Source: Angiostrongylus vasorum (Eukaryota; Nematoda; Chromadorea; Rhabditida; Metastrongylidae). From it: a stretch of 64,000 nucleotides of DNA. The notes under the pieces are model-generated. The model worked only from the letters and a program-made list of their open reading frames with translations, ran no database searches and was not told the origin of the DNA. The position numbers were made by a program, and so were the translations under genes. The stretch is from positions 2,439,501-2,503,500 of the forward strand of contig JADANN010000032.1 in NCBI GenBank assembly GCA_018806985.1, in the 5' to 3' direction. How positions within the stretch are numbered: the first letter of the stretch is position 1; each line of letters starts with the position of its first letter. Shown here piece after piece: positions 24,001-34,900 of this stretch.

Positions 24001-24951
24001 AAAGCATAAATATAACCTCGCTAGAAAACGGATAGCAAATTAACGGTTAATTGTAAAAAATCGGTCGCAGATAACTACTTATGAAAGCAGTAGAATGAAT
24101 AAATACTTACTTGGAAATTCGAACGGCCTGTCTTCACTGCTTGTGCGGGACCCAGCACAATCTCCATTTTTCGGAGTTTTGCTGATTTAACCATTATGGT
24201 CCCTTGGAATCCCGAGTTCAGCCTACCCAAAGTCTACCCCAGATCGTTATCACTACAAGTAGTCGCCGTCTTCGTGGATCAAAGGGAGATTTGCCACCAT
24301 GCGACTAGTTTGATACCAAGACGGTGGCAGATCCTGGTATTGGTTTACTCTTAGCTAGGCTTCCTGATGGAAACGCCGGATTCGTTCCCAGCTTAAAGGA
24401 CCCTGCTGGATGGATGAATCCCTCGCCGCACATCGCAGCCCGACAAGGAACACCTCCCAGTCACGATAAGGCGGTAAACCGTTAGGAGCAAATATAAATA
24501 GGGAAAGCTAAAAATGATCCAATCACTAACCTTTCGCGCAGTTTCCTCAAATGGTTCAGAAATCGGCCTTTTTAATGTTACTAGTAATGAGCACCCCTTA
24601 TAATGGAAGTCAAACAACATAGACAACAATAAAGATCTAAACAAACAAGGAGTTAAACCTACTAGTAGTACGAAACCAACAGCAATGAAAAGAATGGAAC
24701 AGATAAACAATACAACTACAATTACAAACAAGACAATGGATTAAAAGCTGAAATACTCAGTCATTTGTATTCTCAGCAAAGAAGAAACTTCTAAGCATCT
24801 CAGATAAGTAGGAATTTTAAACAAGACGGACGTACCTTTCCTCACTGCTGGAATCACTAGGATCTTTCCATAGAAGGATAGAATTCTGAGGCACCAGCAT
24901 TGGTAGGGAAGATCTAGAAGTACAAGCATTGTAATAGTTGAAGCTGGACAT
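18047..24951 (-). CDS. PDE12: 2',5'-phosphodiesterase 12 (PDE12), CCR4/exonuclease-endonuclease-phosphatase family
   Basis: Ten exons on the minus strand join with perfect phase into 559 residues: 24951-24836, 24636-24531, 23996-23573, 21923-21720, 21598-21419, 21329-21199, 18950-18823, 18761-18653, 18473-18404, 18258-18047. The family removes 3' adenylates and degrades 2',5'-oligoadenylate, in animals mainly in mitochondria. The N-terminal third carries the PDE12-type region (KRPISEPFEET, then GGVPYEVIHEPAD). The catalytic EEP domain shows VSYNILADLY, LCFLQEVD, GNTHLHHNPK, IFAGDFNSTPDG, GCLDYIW and GPSDHVPLICEVKF, so the metal-binding Asn and Glu, the GDFN Asp/Asn and the SDH His are all present. 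Length is close to the roughly 600 residues of vertebrate PDE12. The start is chosen at 24951 because it follows a ttatag acceptor at about 24990, suitable for spliced-leader addition, with an in-frame stop just upstream. I see no obvious mitochondrial presequence. The 2.2-kb intron 18951-21198 and intron 21924-23572 carry repeats. Confidence 0.92.
18951..21198. other. 2.2-kb PDE12 intron
   Basis: Interrupts PDE12 between the TLQ and VVVLRD codons. It contains a family B copy near 20,640-20,885. The rest shows no recognised feature. Confidence 0.6.
20640..20885 (+). repeat. Family B repeat
   Basis: Contains gaatcgagtcgaccagcatt, cgaagacctttgtggattct and gatccgcatagcagatgtg, the usual family B 3' landmarks. 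Confidence 0.6.
22035..22110 (-). repeat. Family A repeat, tail half
   Basis: gctctcggcgttgatcaatc to cattcgacttcactaag is the family A tail on the minus strand. The matching head half is at 22,785-22,925, beyond the BEL/Pao fragment. Confidence 0.6.
22162..22780 (+). pseudogene. BEL/Pao LTR-retrotransposon gag fragment
   Basis: A plus-strand reading with LPIPTFSGNI, FWELFKANI, YKFNYLLNSLQGEALDAVKK and ENYAKAVEFL matches the DUF1759-type gag region of BEL/Pao elements, a self-encoded capsid-like protein. It is broken: two TGA codons at about 22,405-22,415 stand where Trp is usual, and a frameshift lies near 22,590. Only about 600 bp survives; no protease, RT or LTR is nearby. It lies in an intron of PDE12, between two halves of a family A repeat. 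Confidence 0.75.
22785..22925 (-). repeat. Family A repeat, head half
   Basis: gagccagtgttgctatcctc to ccattgcgacacacgc is the promoter-side half of family A in the same orientation as the tail half at 22,035. Confidence 0.65.
24105..24487 (+). repeat. Family D repeat in a PDE12 intron
   Basis: tcgaacggcctgtcttcact to cggtaaaccgttaggagc. Lies between PDE12 exons 2 and 3. Confidence 0.7.
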
Positions 24952-25189
24952 TTTTTTGAGGGAATGATGTGAAAATCTCCAATGCTATAATGAATGCAAT
25001 AAGACAGACACGTAGTGCATGCACTATGGTGCCCTTCCCGTCTAACAAAGCTTCTTAACTGGACCAACACTCAAATTAGCTGACTCTATCATTCAAACAG
25101 GCCCTCTCAAATATTACCCTCCCCTTCGCGTTGAATAAGATATTATCGTCGCCTCTGATTTGTTGGTCGAAAAGTAAAAGATAAATAAC

Positions 25190-25465
25190 AAACCTCTCGG
25201 CGTTGATTAATCCCTGATGGATGTGCCACGCATTCGACTTCATCAAGCATCGTTGGAAGTGAGTGAGTGCATTTCTGGCCTTTACAATGACTCATGGTGG
25301 CCTACCGATACATCCAGCCAGTGCTGCTATTCTCCCAGGCAGGTACCAATTTGCCGGCCCTGAGGGGATGGAAGGCCTGGTGGGCCTGGGCTGCAGGGAT
25401 CGACCCCATGTGTATTGCAGGGCGCCTTCGACCATGGCACTACACGCGTCGAACAGTACTATCGA
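25190..25465 (-). repeat. Family A SINE-like repeat
   Basis: Minus-strand copy from ctctcggcgttgattaatcc to ccatggcactacacgcg, nearly full length. Confidence 0.7.
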
Positions 25466-25634
25466 ATATAGTAAGTTATTGATGAGACGAAACCCTATCG
25501 CACTACTCAGACTAATTTGTAAGCGGAGCTGCAAAGAAATTGGACCACAGCCAAGATGATATCGTACAGGTAAAAAAAAGCGAACTACCTTCTGGATCTT
25601 GACACGCCGTATGGGTGAACCTTTCCAGTCCTTT

Positions 25635-26261
25635 TTAACTGAAGTGACGACTCTTGTTGAACACTTTCAGAACACTAAAAAGATAATGTCAACTTTTTAT
25701 TTACTGCCTACTACAAATTTCCACGGCAGGGTATTATGTGGAATACAATTACAATGATGTTGAGATATTTGCAAAACTCCGGAACGCTGGTGTCTGCGGC
25801 GGGGAACGAACGCGTTATTGTCCTTTCCGGGGGCTAACGCTTTCACTTCTGAACCATGCGCGTCCTTCGTTTCACTTTTCTCTCAGACAGTTTTATTTCT
25901 CTTTTCTTTTACTAAAAAGATATATTACCAAAGAAAACAATGAACGTAACAAATGAGTCGTTACCATTTTAGGAAACAGTAATCGTATGATTCTAAATGC
26001 AAACCTCCAACTGCTTTCCAAGAATGTGCTCCCACTGCTGATGCGTATTCGACTTTCTGATTATTTTGTTCAAAAATGCGAACACTTTCGATATCATCAA
26101 ACCATGCAGTGCTAAAATCGAAATGGAACAGAACCACGCAATTAAATATAAAGAGAACAGAGTGAGCACAAAGCATGATTCGAAAGCCGAAGGAACATTA
26201 GGAACTTGTCGTGATTTTACTTGCAATGGCCGTGATCACGAACACGGATATTTTCAAATTC
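25635..26261 (-). CDS. Last three exons of an unrecognised host gene
   Basis: Exons 26261-26221, 26111-25965 and 25674-25635 join in phase on the minus strand. Each has good signals: acceptors caatcag, cgattttag and ttttag, and donors gtaaaa and gtaacg. They give a 75-residue C-terminus containing FENIRVRDHGHC, WFDDIESVRIFEQNNQKVEY and VGAHSWKAVGGLHLE, ending at TAA 25635. The last intron contains a family C repeat (about 25690-25890). Composition and splice quality argue for a real gene, but I do not recognise the family. Upstream exons must lie beyond 26.3 kb, where A and C repeats make them hard to see. The gene ends about 0.7 kb before the PDE12 start on the same strand, a spacing that would allow a nematode operon, though this is not shown. 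Confidence 0.5.
25690..25890 (-). repeat. Family C repeat
   Basis: Starts with the outer end aactttttatttactgcc and ends near catgcgcgtccttcgtttc. It lies in the last intron of the 25.6-26.3 kb gene. Confidence 0.7.
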
Positions 26262-26349
26262 CTGATTGGGTTTGTTTTGTATCCAATCGTCATTTATTGA
26301 ATTTATTAGTACTTAACCTATTTGTTATATTTATTAATACTTAAACTAC

Positions 26350-26632
26350 AGACAACGGGCGCGTGTAGCGCAGTGGTCGGAGGCATCCTGCAGTACACAT
26401 GGGATTGGTCCCTGCACTTCAAATTAAGCCGTTCTTCCCTCCTGGGTTGGCGAATTGATGCCAGACTTGTCTGGGAGGATAGCAAAATCGGCTCGATACA
26501 TCGGCAGGCCACCGCGAGTCCTTGTAAAGGCCAGATTTGCATTCAGTCACCTTCACCGGTGCTTAACGAAGTCTAATGCATGGCGCATTCCTCAGTCAGG
26601 GATCGGTCAACGCCGGGAGATTTATTATCTGG
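26350..26632 (+). repeat. Family A SINE-like repeat with tRNA-like boxes
   Basis: Head gtgtagcgcagtggtcgg resembles Pol III box A and gggattggtccctgc lies where box B is expected. The body and cggtcaacgccgggag tail follow. Confidence 0.65.
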
Positions 26633-26699
26633 TTTTTTGTTGACATATGAAATTGTTTCTTTGAGAATACCACGTGTATCTAGGAGTGGGGGGGGACAG

Positions 26700-26975
26700 C
26701 GGTCAACTACGATGATGATGAGATATTTTCAGTGCCGATGAGGGGTGATTGCTGATGGCACTGGTAGATGGAAAACTAACTGTGAGAAAGGGGGATACTA
26801 AGGGTGCGCATGGTGTGGTGGTGAGCGCGTTAGCACCCGGAAGGGGTAATGGCGCGTTCGTTCTCCACCGCGGACACGTGCTGTTCACGGAGTTTTGCAG
26901 ATATCTCAACATCATTACGGTTGTATTCCACATAATACCCTGCCGTGAAAAAATTGTAATAGGCTGCAAATTGTT
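26700..26975 (+). repeat. Family C repeat with 5' linker
   Basis: Linker gtgattgctgatggcactgg, then tRNA-like head gcatggtgtggtggtgagcg, box-B-like gcgcgttcgttctcc, body gcagatatctcaacatcatt and tail taataccctgccgtg. Confidence 0.65.
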
Positions 26976-27484
26976 GATCGGAGGGTATTGGTCCCTCGGC
27001 TCGTTAGGTTCGAGGATTCGTCATCATTGACTGTCTTATCAGGAGTTTTGTGAGAGTTGCATCCAACATACTTCTTGTTATCTTAGAAGTGTCTCCATCT
27101 CACTTCTTTATGAATTCTGCTATATTCTGTACTCCTGGGAATGAAATGAACTGTCATCATATCGTACCTAGTTCCATCCCTGCATATTCTCCCAGCGATA
27201 TTGGTGGATTAGAAGAAAGCTGAAATGCAATTGAAAGTGTTTGTCATTCCTGTAGACGTCGGGGACTGTAGGAAAGGGGTCGACATTCGGTCTTCTGGCA
27301 TATTCATCCACTGTGATTCGTCCAGTGTCCGTGTTCCTAGTCAAGGTAACAGTTCTGTCACATTGTTACAGCAGCGAAGTTCCTATGTAGAACGAAAAAT
27401 TGCTTTTTGAATCGTGTTGATCAGAAATTTCCACGAATGGAACACTTCTGAAGTCGAGAGTGAAGTTCGAAATATTGTTTCCCT

Positions 27485-27815
27485 TGATGTTTCTGAGATA
27501 TTTGCAAAACTCTGATCCCAGGTCAGGTTTGAACCTGCGATAACCCTTCCCGACGCTCACATATGCTCCCGAGATCATTCCCGTTGACGGGTGATTGCTG
27601 ATGGCAGCGGTAGGGTAAAGAACTGGCTGAGATAAAGAAGGGAAAGCAAAGGCAACAGTGGTGCAGTCGGGAGCACGTGAGCCCCCCGGAAGGGTAATCG
27701 CGGGTTCGAATCTGACCTTGGATCTGAGTTTTTGCAAATATTTCTGCATCATTATGGTCGTATTTCACACAGAATTCTGGCATGAAAAAAGTAATGGACA
27801 GTAAATAAAAAGTTG
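27485..27815. repeat. Family C inverted pair, subfamily with strong box B
   Basis: A minus stub (27,485-27,560) and a plus copy. The plus copy carries a good Pol III box B, gcgggttcgaatctgacc, at about 27,702, and the tail aatggacagtaaataaaaag. Confidence 0.65.
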
Positions 27816-27869
27816 TTCATTGTAATTTCGTGATATTGTCAGCCTCATTATTGTTTTATTATCCCGTAT

Positions 27870-28135
27870 GAACATGGTGCAGTGGCTGACTGAAAACATG
27901 CCCTGAATATCGTGAAATACATGTGTGGGCCTTGGTTCTATCCTGTACACCAGCTGAATCATGCTGTCCAACCTTCCGCAGTCGGCGGATTAGTGCCACC
28001 CTTGTCTGTGAGCATGAGATACGGATTTGATGACTCGGTAGGCCACTGGAACTCATTGTATACGTCAGCTATGCATTGTTTCCTCTACGATATTACGAAT
28101 AGAGTGTGGTGCATGACAAGCCCCTAAAGGGTTAA
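27870..28135 (+). repeat. Family A repeat, diverged
   Basis: Landmarks gtcggcggattagtgccacc, cttgtctgtgagcatgag and gactcggtaggccactgg are recognisable; other parts have decayed. Confidence 0.4.
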
Positions 28136-28583
28136 TGTACCTGAGGATATTATCCTCATCCTTTATTGTTCACTAAATATTAGAGAATTATGGAAGACAT
28201 TATGGAGGTTGTCATCACAACGAAATGTTGCCTAACATTCTCGCTACGACGCCCCTCTTCGCTGTCTGCCGCAGAGAACGACGCCTAATTTCCAGCTTTT
28301 ACACACTTGTTGTTTTAATAGTAAACATTAATTTCTTGACAAATAGAAGGATTTATGCGTTACGAAAATGACATGGGTGCGAATGGCATGTATGTCACTA
28401 CTTGCTATAAGTTACAATCCTAAATCATGTGAACACGTTGCTGTCGGTATTTGGAGGTGCTTTGCAACTTGCGCCGTGTCTGTTTCGGTATTCTTTATAC
28501 ATGCATATTCCATTTAATAACTATGGTCCATTACACCGACCATAATTAAAATGGCAATCAGTTGCGAGTCGTAGCCACCTCCA
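28136..28583. other. No gene seen
   Basis: Contains the 3' end of the RTE element near 28,500-28,583 (non-coding tail). The rest shows nothing I can name. Confidence 0.4.
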
Positions 28584-29111
28584 TCACATGTCGTCCCGTT
28601 GATTGTCGAGTGACTCGAGCGGGCGCCAGTAAGTCTTCCATTTTTCCCTGTCACGTGCAAGAGTAGTCCAGTGGGTTCTGCTCGCTTTAGGGACTCGTCG
28701 AGCATCATATCTTTCTTCAAGGCTCTTTGTGAAGAACCCTGACCATCGGGTCGGCGGTCTTCCTGCAGTACGTTTGACATCCTGAGGAATCCAGTCACTA
28801 ACGGCTCTTTTCCATCGGTTGTCATTCATACGCATTACGTGTCCGGCCCACCTTAGCTTCGACTGTTTGGCGTACAGAACGGTATCTTTGCTTTTTGATC
28901 GTCGACGCAGATCGGAGCTTCGGATCCCTTCCCTTGTTTGTGTGGAACGGGATACCGCTAGCATCGCCCTTTCGACTGCGCGTTCGATAACGCTAAGTGA
29001 CCTTTCATCCTGCTTACGCAGCGACCAAGTTTCTGACGCATACCTTAGGGCAGGAAGTACCGTTGAGTCGAAAAGGTGGGTACGGAGTCGGGTGTTCTTT
29101 GTTCTCTTCAC
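28584..29111 (-). pseudogene. RTE C-terminal region
   Basis: The conserved region after the RT, with HLFDSTVLPALRYASETWSL, RWAGHVMRMNDNRW and a final ARDREKWKTYWRPLESLD before TGA. This tail is typical of RTE polyproteins; its role is not well defined. Confidence 0.8.
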
Positions 29112-29166
29112 TACATCCTCGATGCTCTTGAAAGAACCCCTGAGCCGCTCGTTTCCTTCTGCTCAC

Positions 29167-30382
29167 CTACGGAGCTAAATCGTCCATCATATTGATTTCC
29201 TGACCCAGATAGATATAATTGGAGCATTCGGAGATATTCGTTCCGTTGAGCATGAATGGGGCATGCGAAACCAATCCGTTCTTCATGAACATCGTTTTTG
29301 TGAGATTTAGTTGAAGACCAATCTTTCTACAGGTTTTATCAAAGTCGGCAAGCATACGTTCCGCTTGGCTAATGTTTGGCGTTATATGGACGATGTCATC
29401 AGCAAAGCGAATATGGTGTAACTGCCGACCATCGATTTTCACTCCCATATTATCCCATTCCAATGTTCGCATGACGTTCTGGAGCGTGGCGGGAAATAAT
29501 TTTGGCGAGGTGGTATCGCCTTGCCTAACTCCTCTTTTGACGTCAATGATAATATCGTCGTAGAATGGTGTTACCTTGGTTGTGAAATTTTCTGTACAGC
29601 TCACGAAGAATATTTATGTACTGAGTAGGGACCCCTTGACTATCCATGACTTCCAAGACTGCTTCTATCTCGACTGAATCAAAGGCCTTTTGTAAATCGA
29701 TGAAGGTGAGACAGAGCGGTCTTTTGCACTCTCGCGATACTTCAATGAGCCTTGTTACCGTGTGCTTGTGGTCCATCGTCCTAAATCCTTTTCGAAACCC
29801 TGCTTGCTCACATGGCTGTCTTTCGTCCAGTGTTCTGTCAACCCTGTTTAGGATGACTCGAGTGAAAAGTTTGTAGACGACAGACAGTAAGCAGATTGGG
29901 CGATAGTTCCAATATCCTGTAGGTCACCATTCTTGAACAATAACACTGTCTTGCTGGTCTTCCCCTGAGTAGGGCACCTTGAATTCAAACGTTAACGTGT
30001 GAAGAGCCGAGCCAGTGTGTTTACGAGGATTGACGGATGCTTCTTCAGGTGTTCTGGTCTTATCCTGTCCGGACCTGTTGTTGTTCGATTTTTCCACCGA
30101 CGAAATGGCATGTCGGATTTCGGAAGGGAGAACCGGTGCTACAACATATCCATCCTCCTTTATTTCATATGACGGAAGGTGGACGTGACTGTCGAAGAGA
30201 TCTGAGTAGTATTCGTGAATTATTTTCTCCATTGCCTTTCTGCACGCTGTAACTGTTCCGTCTGGGCGCCGGAGTGCAATTATTTTGGTCTCGTAATTGG
30301 CGAAGCTTCGGTGGGCTTTGCGAATGCTTTTTCCTAGCCTATGCAGCTTCGACCACAACTGCTGCTGTTTTCTCTTTATCAT
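29167..30382 (-). pseudogene. RTE reverse transcriptase domain, frameshifted
   Basis: Reverse transcriptase in pieces: 30382-29924 (EKIIHEYYSDLFDSHVHLP, VLPSEIRHAI), 29776-29543 (CLTFIDLQKAFDSVE) and 29604-29167 (IDVKRGVRQGDTTSPKLF, HHIRFADDIVHI, LQLNLTKTMFMKN). The catalytic Asp of FIDLQKAF and the FADD box are kept. Frameshifts lie near 29,925 and 29,570. Confidence 0.85.
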
Positions 30383-30505
30383 CTTCTTTTATCGCCTGTC
30401 TGCATTGTTTTGCAAGTTCGGGACGTTAGTTCGTGGTTGCCTGCTCGTGCGGTTCCACGCTGGCGTATTAGCTCGATGACTTTCAAACTCTCAGCTTTCA
30501 TAGCG

Positions 30506-31543
30506 CTAACGTAAAGATGTTGAATGAACCGATCGTATTCTCTCGTCGATGTTATCGACAACGGCATCTTCACAACAGCCGACTAATGGATTGAATAAGT
30601 CCCAGTTTGCGGTGGTTCTGGGACTTCGGTTTTTAAATTTAGCGGCTTTTTCTCCTTTGAGCGAGAAATAGAATCTTGCACGAAGGAGACGGTGGTCTGA
30701 TCCCGTGTAAAATTTTGGGGCAACAGCGACATCGGTTAGGCAAAAGCTTCTATTTACTATGATGTGGTCTATTTCGTTATGGTACTCTCCACTGGGAGAC
30801 TCCCACGTCCAGCGCTGAGGGCGGGGCTTCTGGAATTGTGAATTACCATGGATTGTCTTGGTCGCCATGATAAACTCAGACAGCCGCTCATCCTGTTCGT
30901 TCCATTCTAATTCGTGAGTCCCAATGTGACGTTCTTCAGACGTTCTTCTTGGTCCAGTCTTGGCGTTGAAATCTCCAATGATGACCTTGAAGAATGTGTG
31001 GTCTTCTCTGTAGAACTTCTCCAAGTCCATATAGAACGCTTCGACTTCTTCATCGTCATAGTTTGATGTCGGCGCGTAAACGACGAAGATTGTCAAAGCC
31101 GGAATTGATCCACATCTTTTTAATCGTAAACGTCCGATTCGGGTTGTTAGTTGTTCGAATGAATCGATGTTCATGGACAAAGTCGTGTTGATGAGAACGC
31201 TGACGCCGCCAACTCCTCTACTATCGCATGTTCCGAGGAACAGCTCTTCTCCGGTGTCATAGACGGCGTTGAAAGGCTGGCGTCTTTTGGTCTCGGCCAG
31301 GCCGATGACGTCGTACTTTATCCTTCTTGCTTGATGAGCAAGTCTTCTATCGAGGACTCGGATGCAAGTGTACGTGCATTGTAGGTACAGATCGTCACCA
31401 TAGTTCTTTGAAATCCAGGCAGCTTCCGTTGGCCCTGAGATCTTAGCAGCCTCTCCGTACTCGTCCCTACCCAACGTTGCGAAATTGGGGGGCTCTTTCG
31501 TGGTCAGGGGAATGAGGCCGTTTTTTTTAATCCTGTTTAGCAT
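30506..31543 (-). pseudogene. RTE apurinic-type endonuclease domain
   Basis: The endonuclease domain of the RTE element. Motifs in order are [70 protein letters not shown] and FYTGSDHRLLRARF, giving the catalytic Glu, Asp/Asn and SDH triplet. The N-terminal motif CTYNARTLAS lies in another frame near 31,350-31,390, so a frameshift separates it from GLAETKRR. The domain nicks the target DNA to prime cDNA synthesis. Confidence 0.85.
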
Positions 31544-32026
31544 CTTTGATACCCACGTATAGCTTGCTGGGCTGTGAACATGGGGGGCTGGGTATACTCA
31601 CGGGTAGCTTGCCAGGCTCTCCCAGAGTGGTCATGGAGCTTATTTGTTGGAGGCGACTCTTTAACCGCCTCCCATATACTTCCGTGTCACTTGATTGCAG
31701 GCTTTTTGGCCGAATTGACTGGTGTTTCTCATACTTCAAAGAAATTTTTAAAATGAAGTTTCAGGTCCCAAGATCGAAACAGGAGATGATTTTTCGTGTG
31801 GAATAACACCGCAACGCTTTTCGATCAAAATCATTTATGAGTAACTTGCTATCCTTTGTGAACTTTGGTAGCAGTGGCCATCCAAAAACGGCTAAATAGG
31901 TGTTCATAGAATTGCTTACTACCGTGATAATAGGAAGGCTGAACATGAAATTACTCTTTACTTTATGGAAATGACTGATAAAGTTCTCTGTCAGTGTGGT
32001 CATTTTAAGCTGTAAAGAAAGTATGC

Positions 32027-34900
32027 TTAGCTACTTGTATACTTGAGCGCCCCGTCTTCACGTGTTGTACGAACCCCAGCGCAACTTCCTTTCGTTTCTG
32101 TGTCTCGCACTTGTTGTCCATAGTGGTCGTTTGCTTCGAACATAATGGTGGACGCGAGTCCCATACCGTGGTCTGTAAAATAACTGCATCTGCAAGTACC
32201 TATGAACAGGTCCACCCATCGTGTAGGTGGTCGCCGCAGGAGAAGCTTGCATCCTCGTGCAGTCCACTCTACAGTTTTTTTGGTCCATCTGTCACCTGTT
32301 CTTCTCATTATGTAACCTGCCCATCTATGTTTCGTCACCGATGTATGTTCTTCTGGGTCTCGAAGATGTGATAGATTTCGAAGATCTGAGCTACGCATTG
32401 CGTCTAGATGTTGTGACTGCCGATTAAATCTTAGAAGATATCGATCGAGGGCTCTGTAGGTTTTGAGCGGAGTTCTTTACGTGGTTGAAGTAGTAGCCCA
32501 CGTCTCTGCTGCATACTAGAGCGTTAGCACTGTTGAATTGAAAAGGTGAGTGAAAGTTTTGGGTCCGTTAGTTGGTTGTTGGCTTTCTTGAGTGTCCTTA
32601 GTGTGGTTCATACTGCTGTTCTTATGTCTAATTCCTCCTTCATGTTGTTCTCGTTTAAGGTACACGTGCGAAGTGGTTTCTGTAGTCGGAGCACTATTTA
32701 CTTCGATGTACTCACCTTCGCACCACGGGTTCTCCATGAACCTCTTTGAGACCTCTTCCGATTTATGTGCAGTCCGATGTTTTTTCCCGCTTCATTGAGC
32801 CCACAGAATATCATCTCAGCTTCACTAGTACTTTCCGCGAAACAAAGATTTGATACGAATTTTCTATTAAAACGTATGCCTTTCTCGTCCAAATCGAGTG
32901 ACTTCGTTATCCACTGCGCTATGGTAGTGGAAAACTGTGGCGATATTGTGTCGCCTTGTCGATTTCCTTTCCCTGTGGTAAAGGTGAGGGCTCCATAGAG
33001 AAGCTGTGTTTTTTCTTCTACAGTTCAGATAACAGTCAGCCAGCGTTCGCACATAGAACGACTCTACCGTTTAGTCGACGAGCGCTAAGAGTATTGCACT
33101 CATTTCAGCGCTGTCAAAAGCTTTCTCATAGTCGGTAAAAGTCAAAACTAGAAGTAGCTGGTATTCCCGACAAACTTCTGTGACATTGAACACGTCTGGA
33201 TGTGGTCCGTGCAGCAGAATCCCTGTCGGAGTCCTGATAGCTGAACTGGTTGTCCATCATTCAAGGTCATCGACATAGGTAAAAGGATAAACTTGGTGAA
33301 TAGCTTGTAAAGTATACTCAACAAGCACGTGGCGTGATAGTTACGAAGATCTCTTCTGTCACTTTTTTGGGCAGAGTGACTGTGCACGAGGTCGCCCACT
33401 GATCCAGGATTTGTTCTTTTTTGAAAGTGGATGATTTGCAAGAAGTACATGCAAATTGTGGCTTCAGCTCCAAAGAAGTTGGGGCTGATATTATCGTATC
33501 ATGGAGCCGTTCATTTTTTTGATGCTTTCTATTGCAACTCGAACACCAGAGGGGAGAACTCCAGTTGCTTTTTCCGCAGCGAGGATTTCAGGCTGCGGAA
33601 GAGCGATTATGAAATAGAAAAGGTTGGTTTGAAACTTTCCGGTTATTATTTCCATATCATGGCAGGAAGCTTTAGTGATTCCATCTCCCTTCATCAGTGC
33701 TGATAGCGGAACGTTATATTCGCACAAGTTCCGATGGGATTTTTTCAGACTGGTTCTTTTTTTGTACTGTCTTTAACAGCATCTTCTGTTTGTACCGATG
33801 TAGATCTTCCTGCAAAGCTTTTCTGCATTTGGCGTTTATTACTAGCCGTGTTAAGCGTGTTGCAGTAGATCAGACTTTAGTTCCCTTTTCATTTCGTGAG
33901 AAAGTCATTAATGGTAATGGTGATGCGATCTGATATTCTTGCTTGAGGAAGTGATGGGAATCCTGACTAAATCCTAAGTCCTTCGACAAGCACCTCGAAG
34001 TCTTCTGTCGGGTCCTCTTTAATCTGCCGTTCAAGTTTGGATAGGATTTCGCTTAGGATGGTCCCGTCATATACATCTAGGGTTTTTCCTCGTGGTCAAT
34101 GGCATGAATTCTTTTCCAGCTTATGCTTGAAGCGAATCTTTGCGCGGAGAAGGAGATGATTGAACGCGGTACAGAACCATGGGAGTACCCATGTTTCAAC
34201 TAGAAACCATCTTCTGCTTGCCAGAATATGGCCGGCCTCCGCATAAGTCGTGCAGTTAGGAGACTCGCATATACAACGGTGGATTTCCTTCTTCTGGAAA
34301 AATGACTTTCTTATTTCTTTCTCCTAATCCAGATTCTCCTGTCCCGCATTCGCTCTCGCTGCCATTCCCTATTCTGACGAGGAAGTCACCGACAACAAAT
34401 CTATAATGTGATTAATCACTGGACGTAATTTCCTCCAGATGATAGTAGAGCTTATGTAGTTCGAATTCATCGGCTGCATCGGTCGGTGAGTAGCATTTGA
34501 TGACAATGATCTTTTTATGACGCGTTGGTAGAAGACGGAGAACTGCCATGCGAAGGGAAGGTGACCTCGTGAGAATCAACAAGTTGGGCAATGGATAACG
34601 ATACGATCAACCCTACACTAAAATTTTATGACATTTTCTCCGCTGATGAAAAGAGTCCGATTGTTTAGTTGTTTATAAGGTGATCACATGGAATTTAATG
34701 CGTTCTGCTGCTTCAAGAAGAACCTGAAGATCGGTGTCCGGAGTGTTCTGGTGCGTAACCCGAGACTGTGGCCTCCCACAGGTCGCCTCACCGTCTGACC
34801 TCATATGCGGGAGAACCCAGTACGCGGCGCACTGAGGCTGGCCTATTGTTGGTTGCACAATTTGATTTTCCTTAGAGTCCTGACTTGACCTTGTATGAAC
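32027..34900 (-). mobile_element. Old RTE-clade copy, heavily degraded
   Basis: Minus-strand fragments follow RTE order. An endonuclease start lies near 34,860-34,680 (DTDLQVLLEAAERIKFHVIT). An RT part lies near 33,450-33,150 (DLRNYHATCLLSILYKLFTK). Later RT sequence is near 32,890-32,700 and a C-terminal part near 32,400-32,030 (RWAGYIMRRTGDRW, RRPPTRWVDLF). No frame stays open. It belongs to a different, older subfamily than the 28.6-31.7 kb copy. Confidence 0.65.

Larger units (their letters stand above)
28584..31740 (-). mobile_element. RTE-clade non-LTR retrotransposon, near full length, frameshifted
   Basis: A single minus-strand element reading endonuclease, reverse transcriptase, C-terminal region. 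It moves by target-primed reverse transcription in the host germline. It resembles RTE elements that are very abundant in hookworm genomes. At least three frameshifts separate its segments, so it is inactive as it stands. Sequence from 31740 to about 31527 encodes a probable N-terminal leader (TTLGEPGKLP). A long poly(A) tail was not seen at the 3' end. It is the best-preserved RTE copy in the window, which suggests it is younger than the copy at 32.0-34.9 kb. Confidence 0.85.

Noticed and set aside
24533..24731. Hydrophobic open frame resembling a membrane protein
   Set aside because: The hydrophobic part is T-rich intron; the real coding part starts after the acceptor at 24637 as PDE12 exon 2.
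26358..26420. tRNA gene candidate
   Set aside because: Box-A and box-B-like sequences belong to a family A SINE-like repeat; no complete cloverleaf with anticodon arm and acceptor stem could be drawn.
30994..31191. Plus-strand open frames across the RTE element
   Set aside because: Antisense to the endonuclease, which has all motifs on the minus strand.
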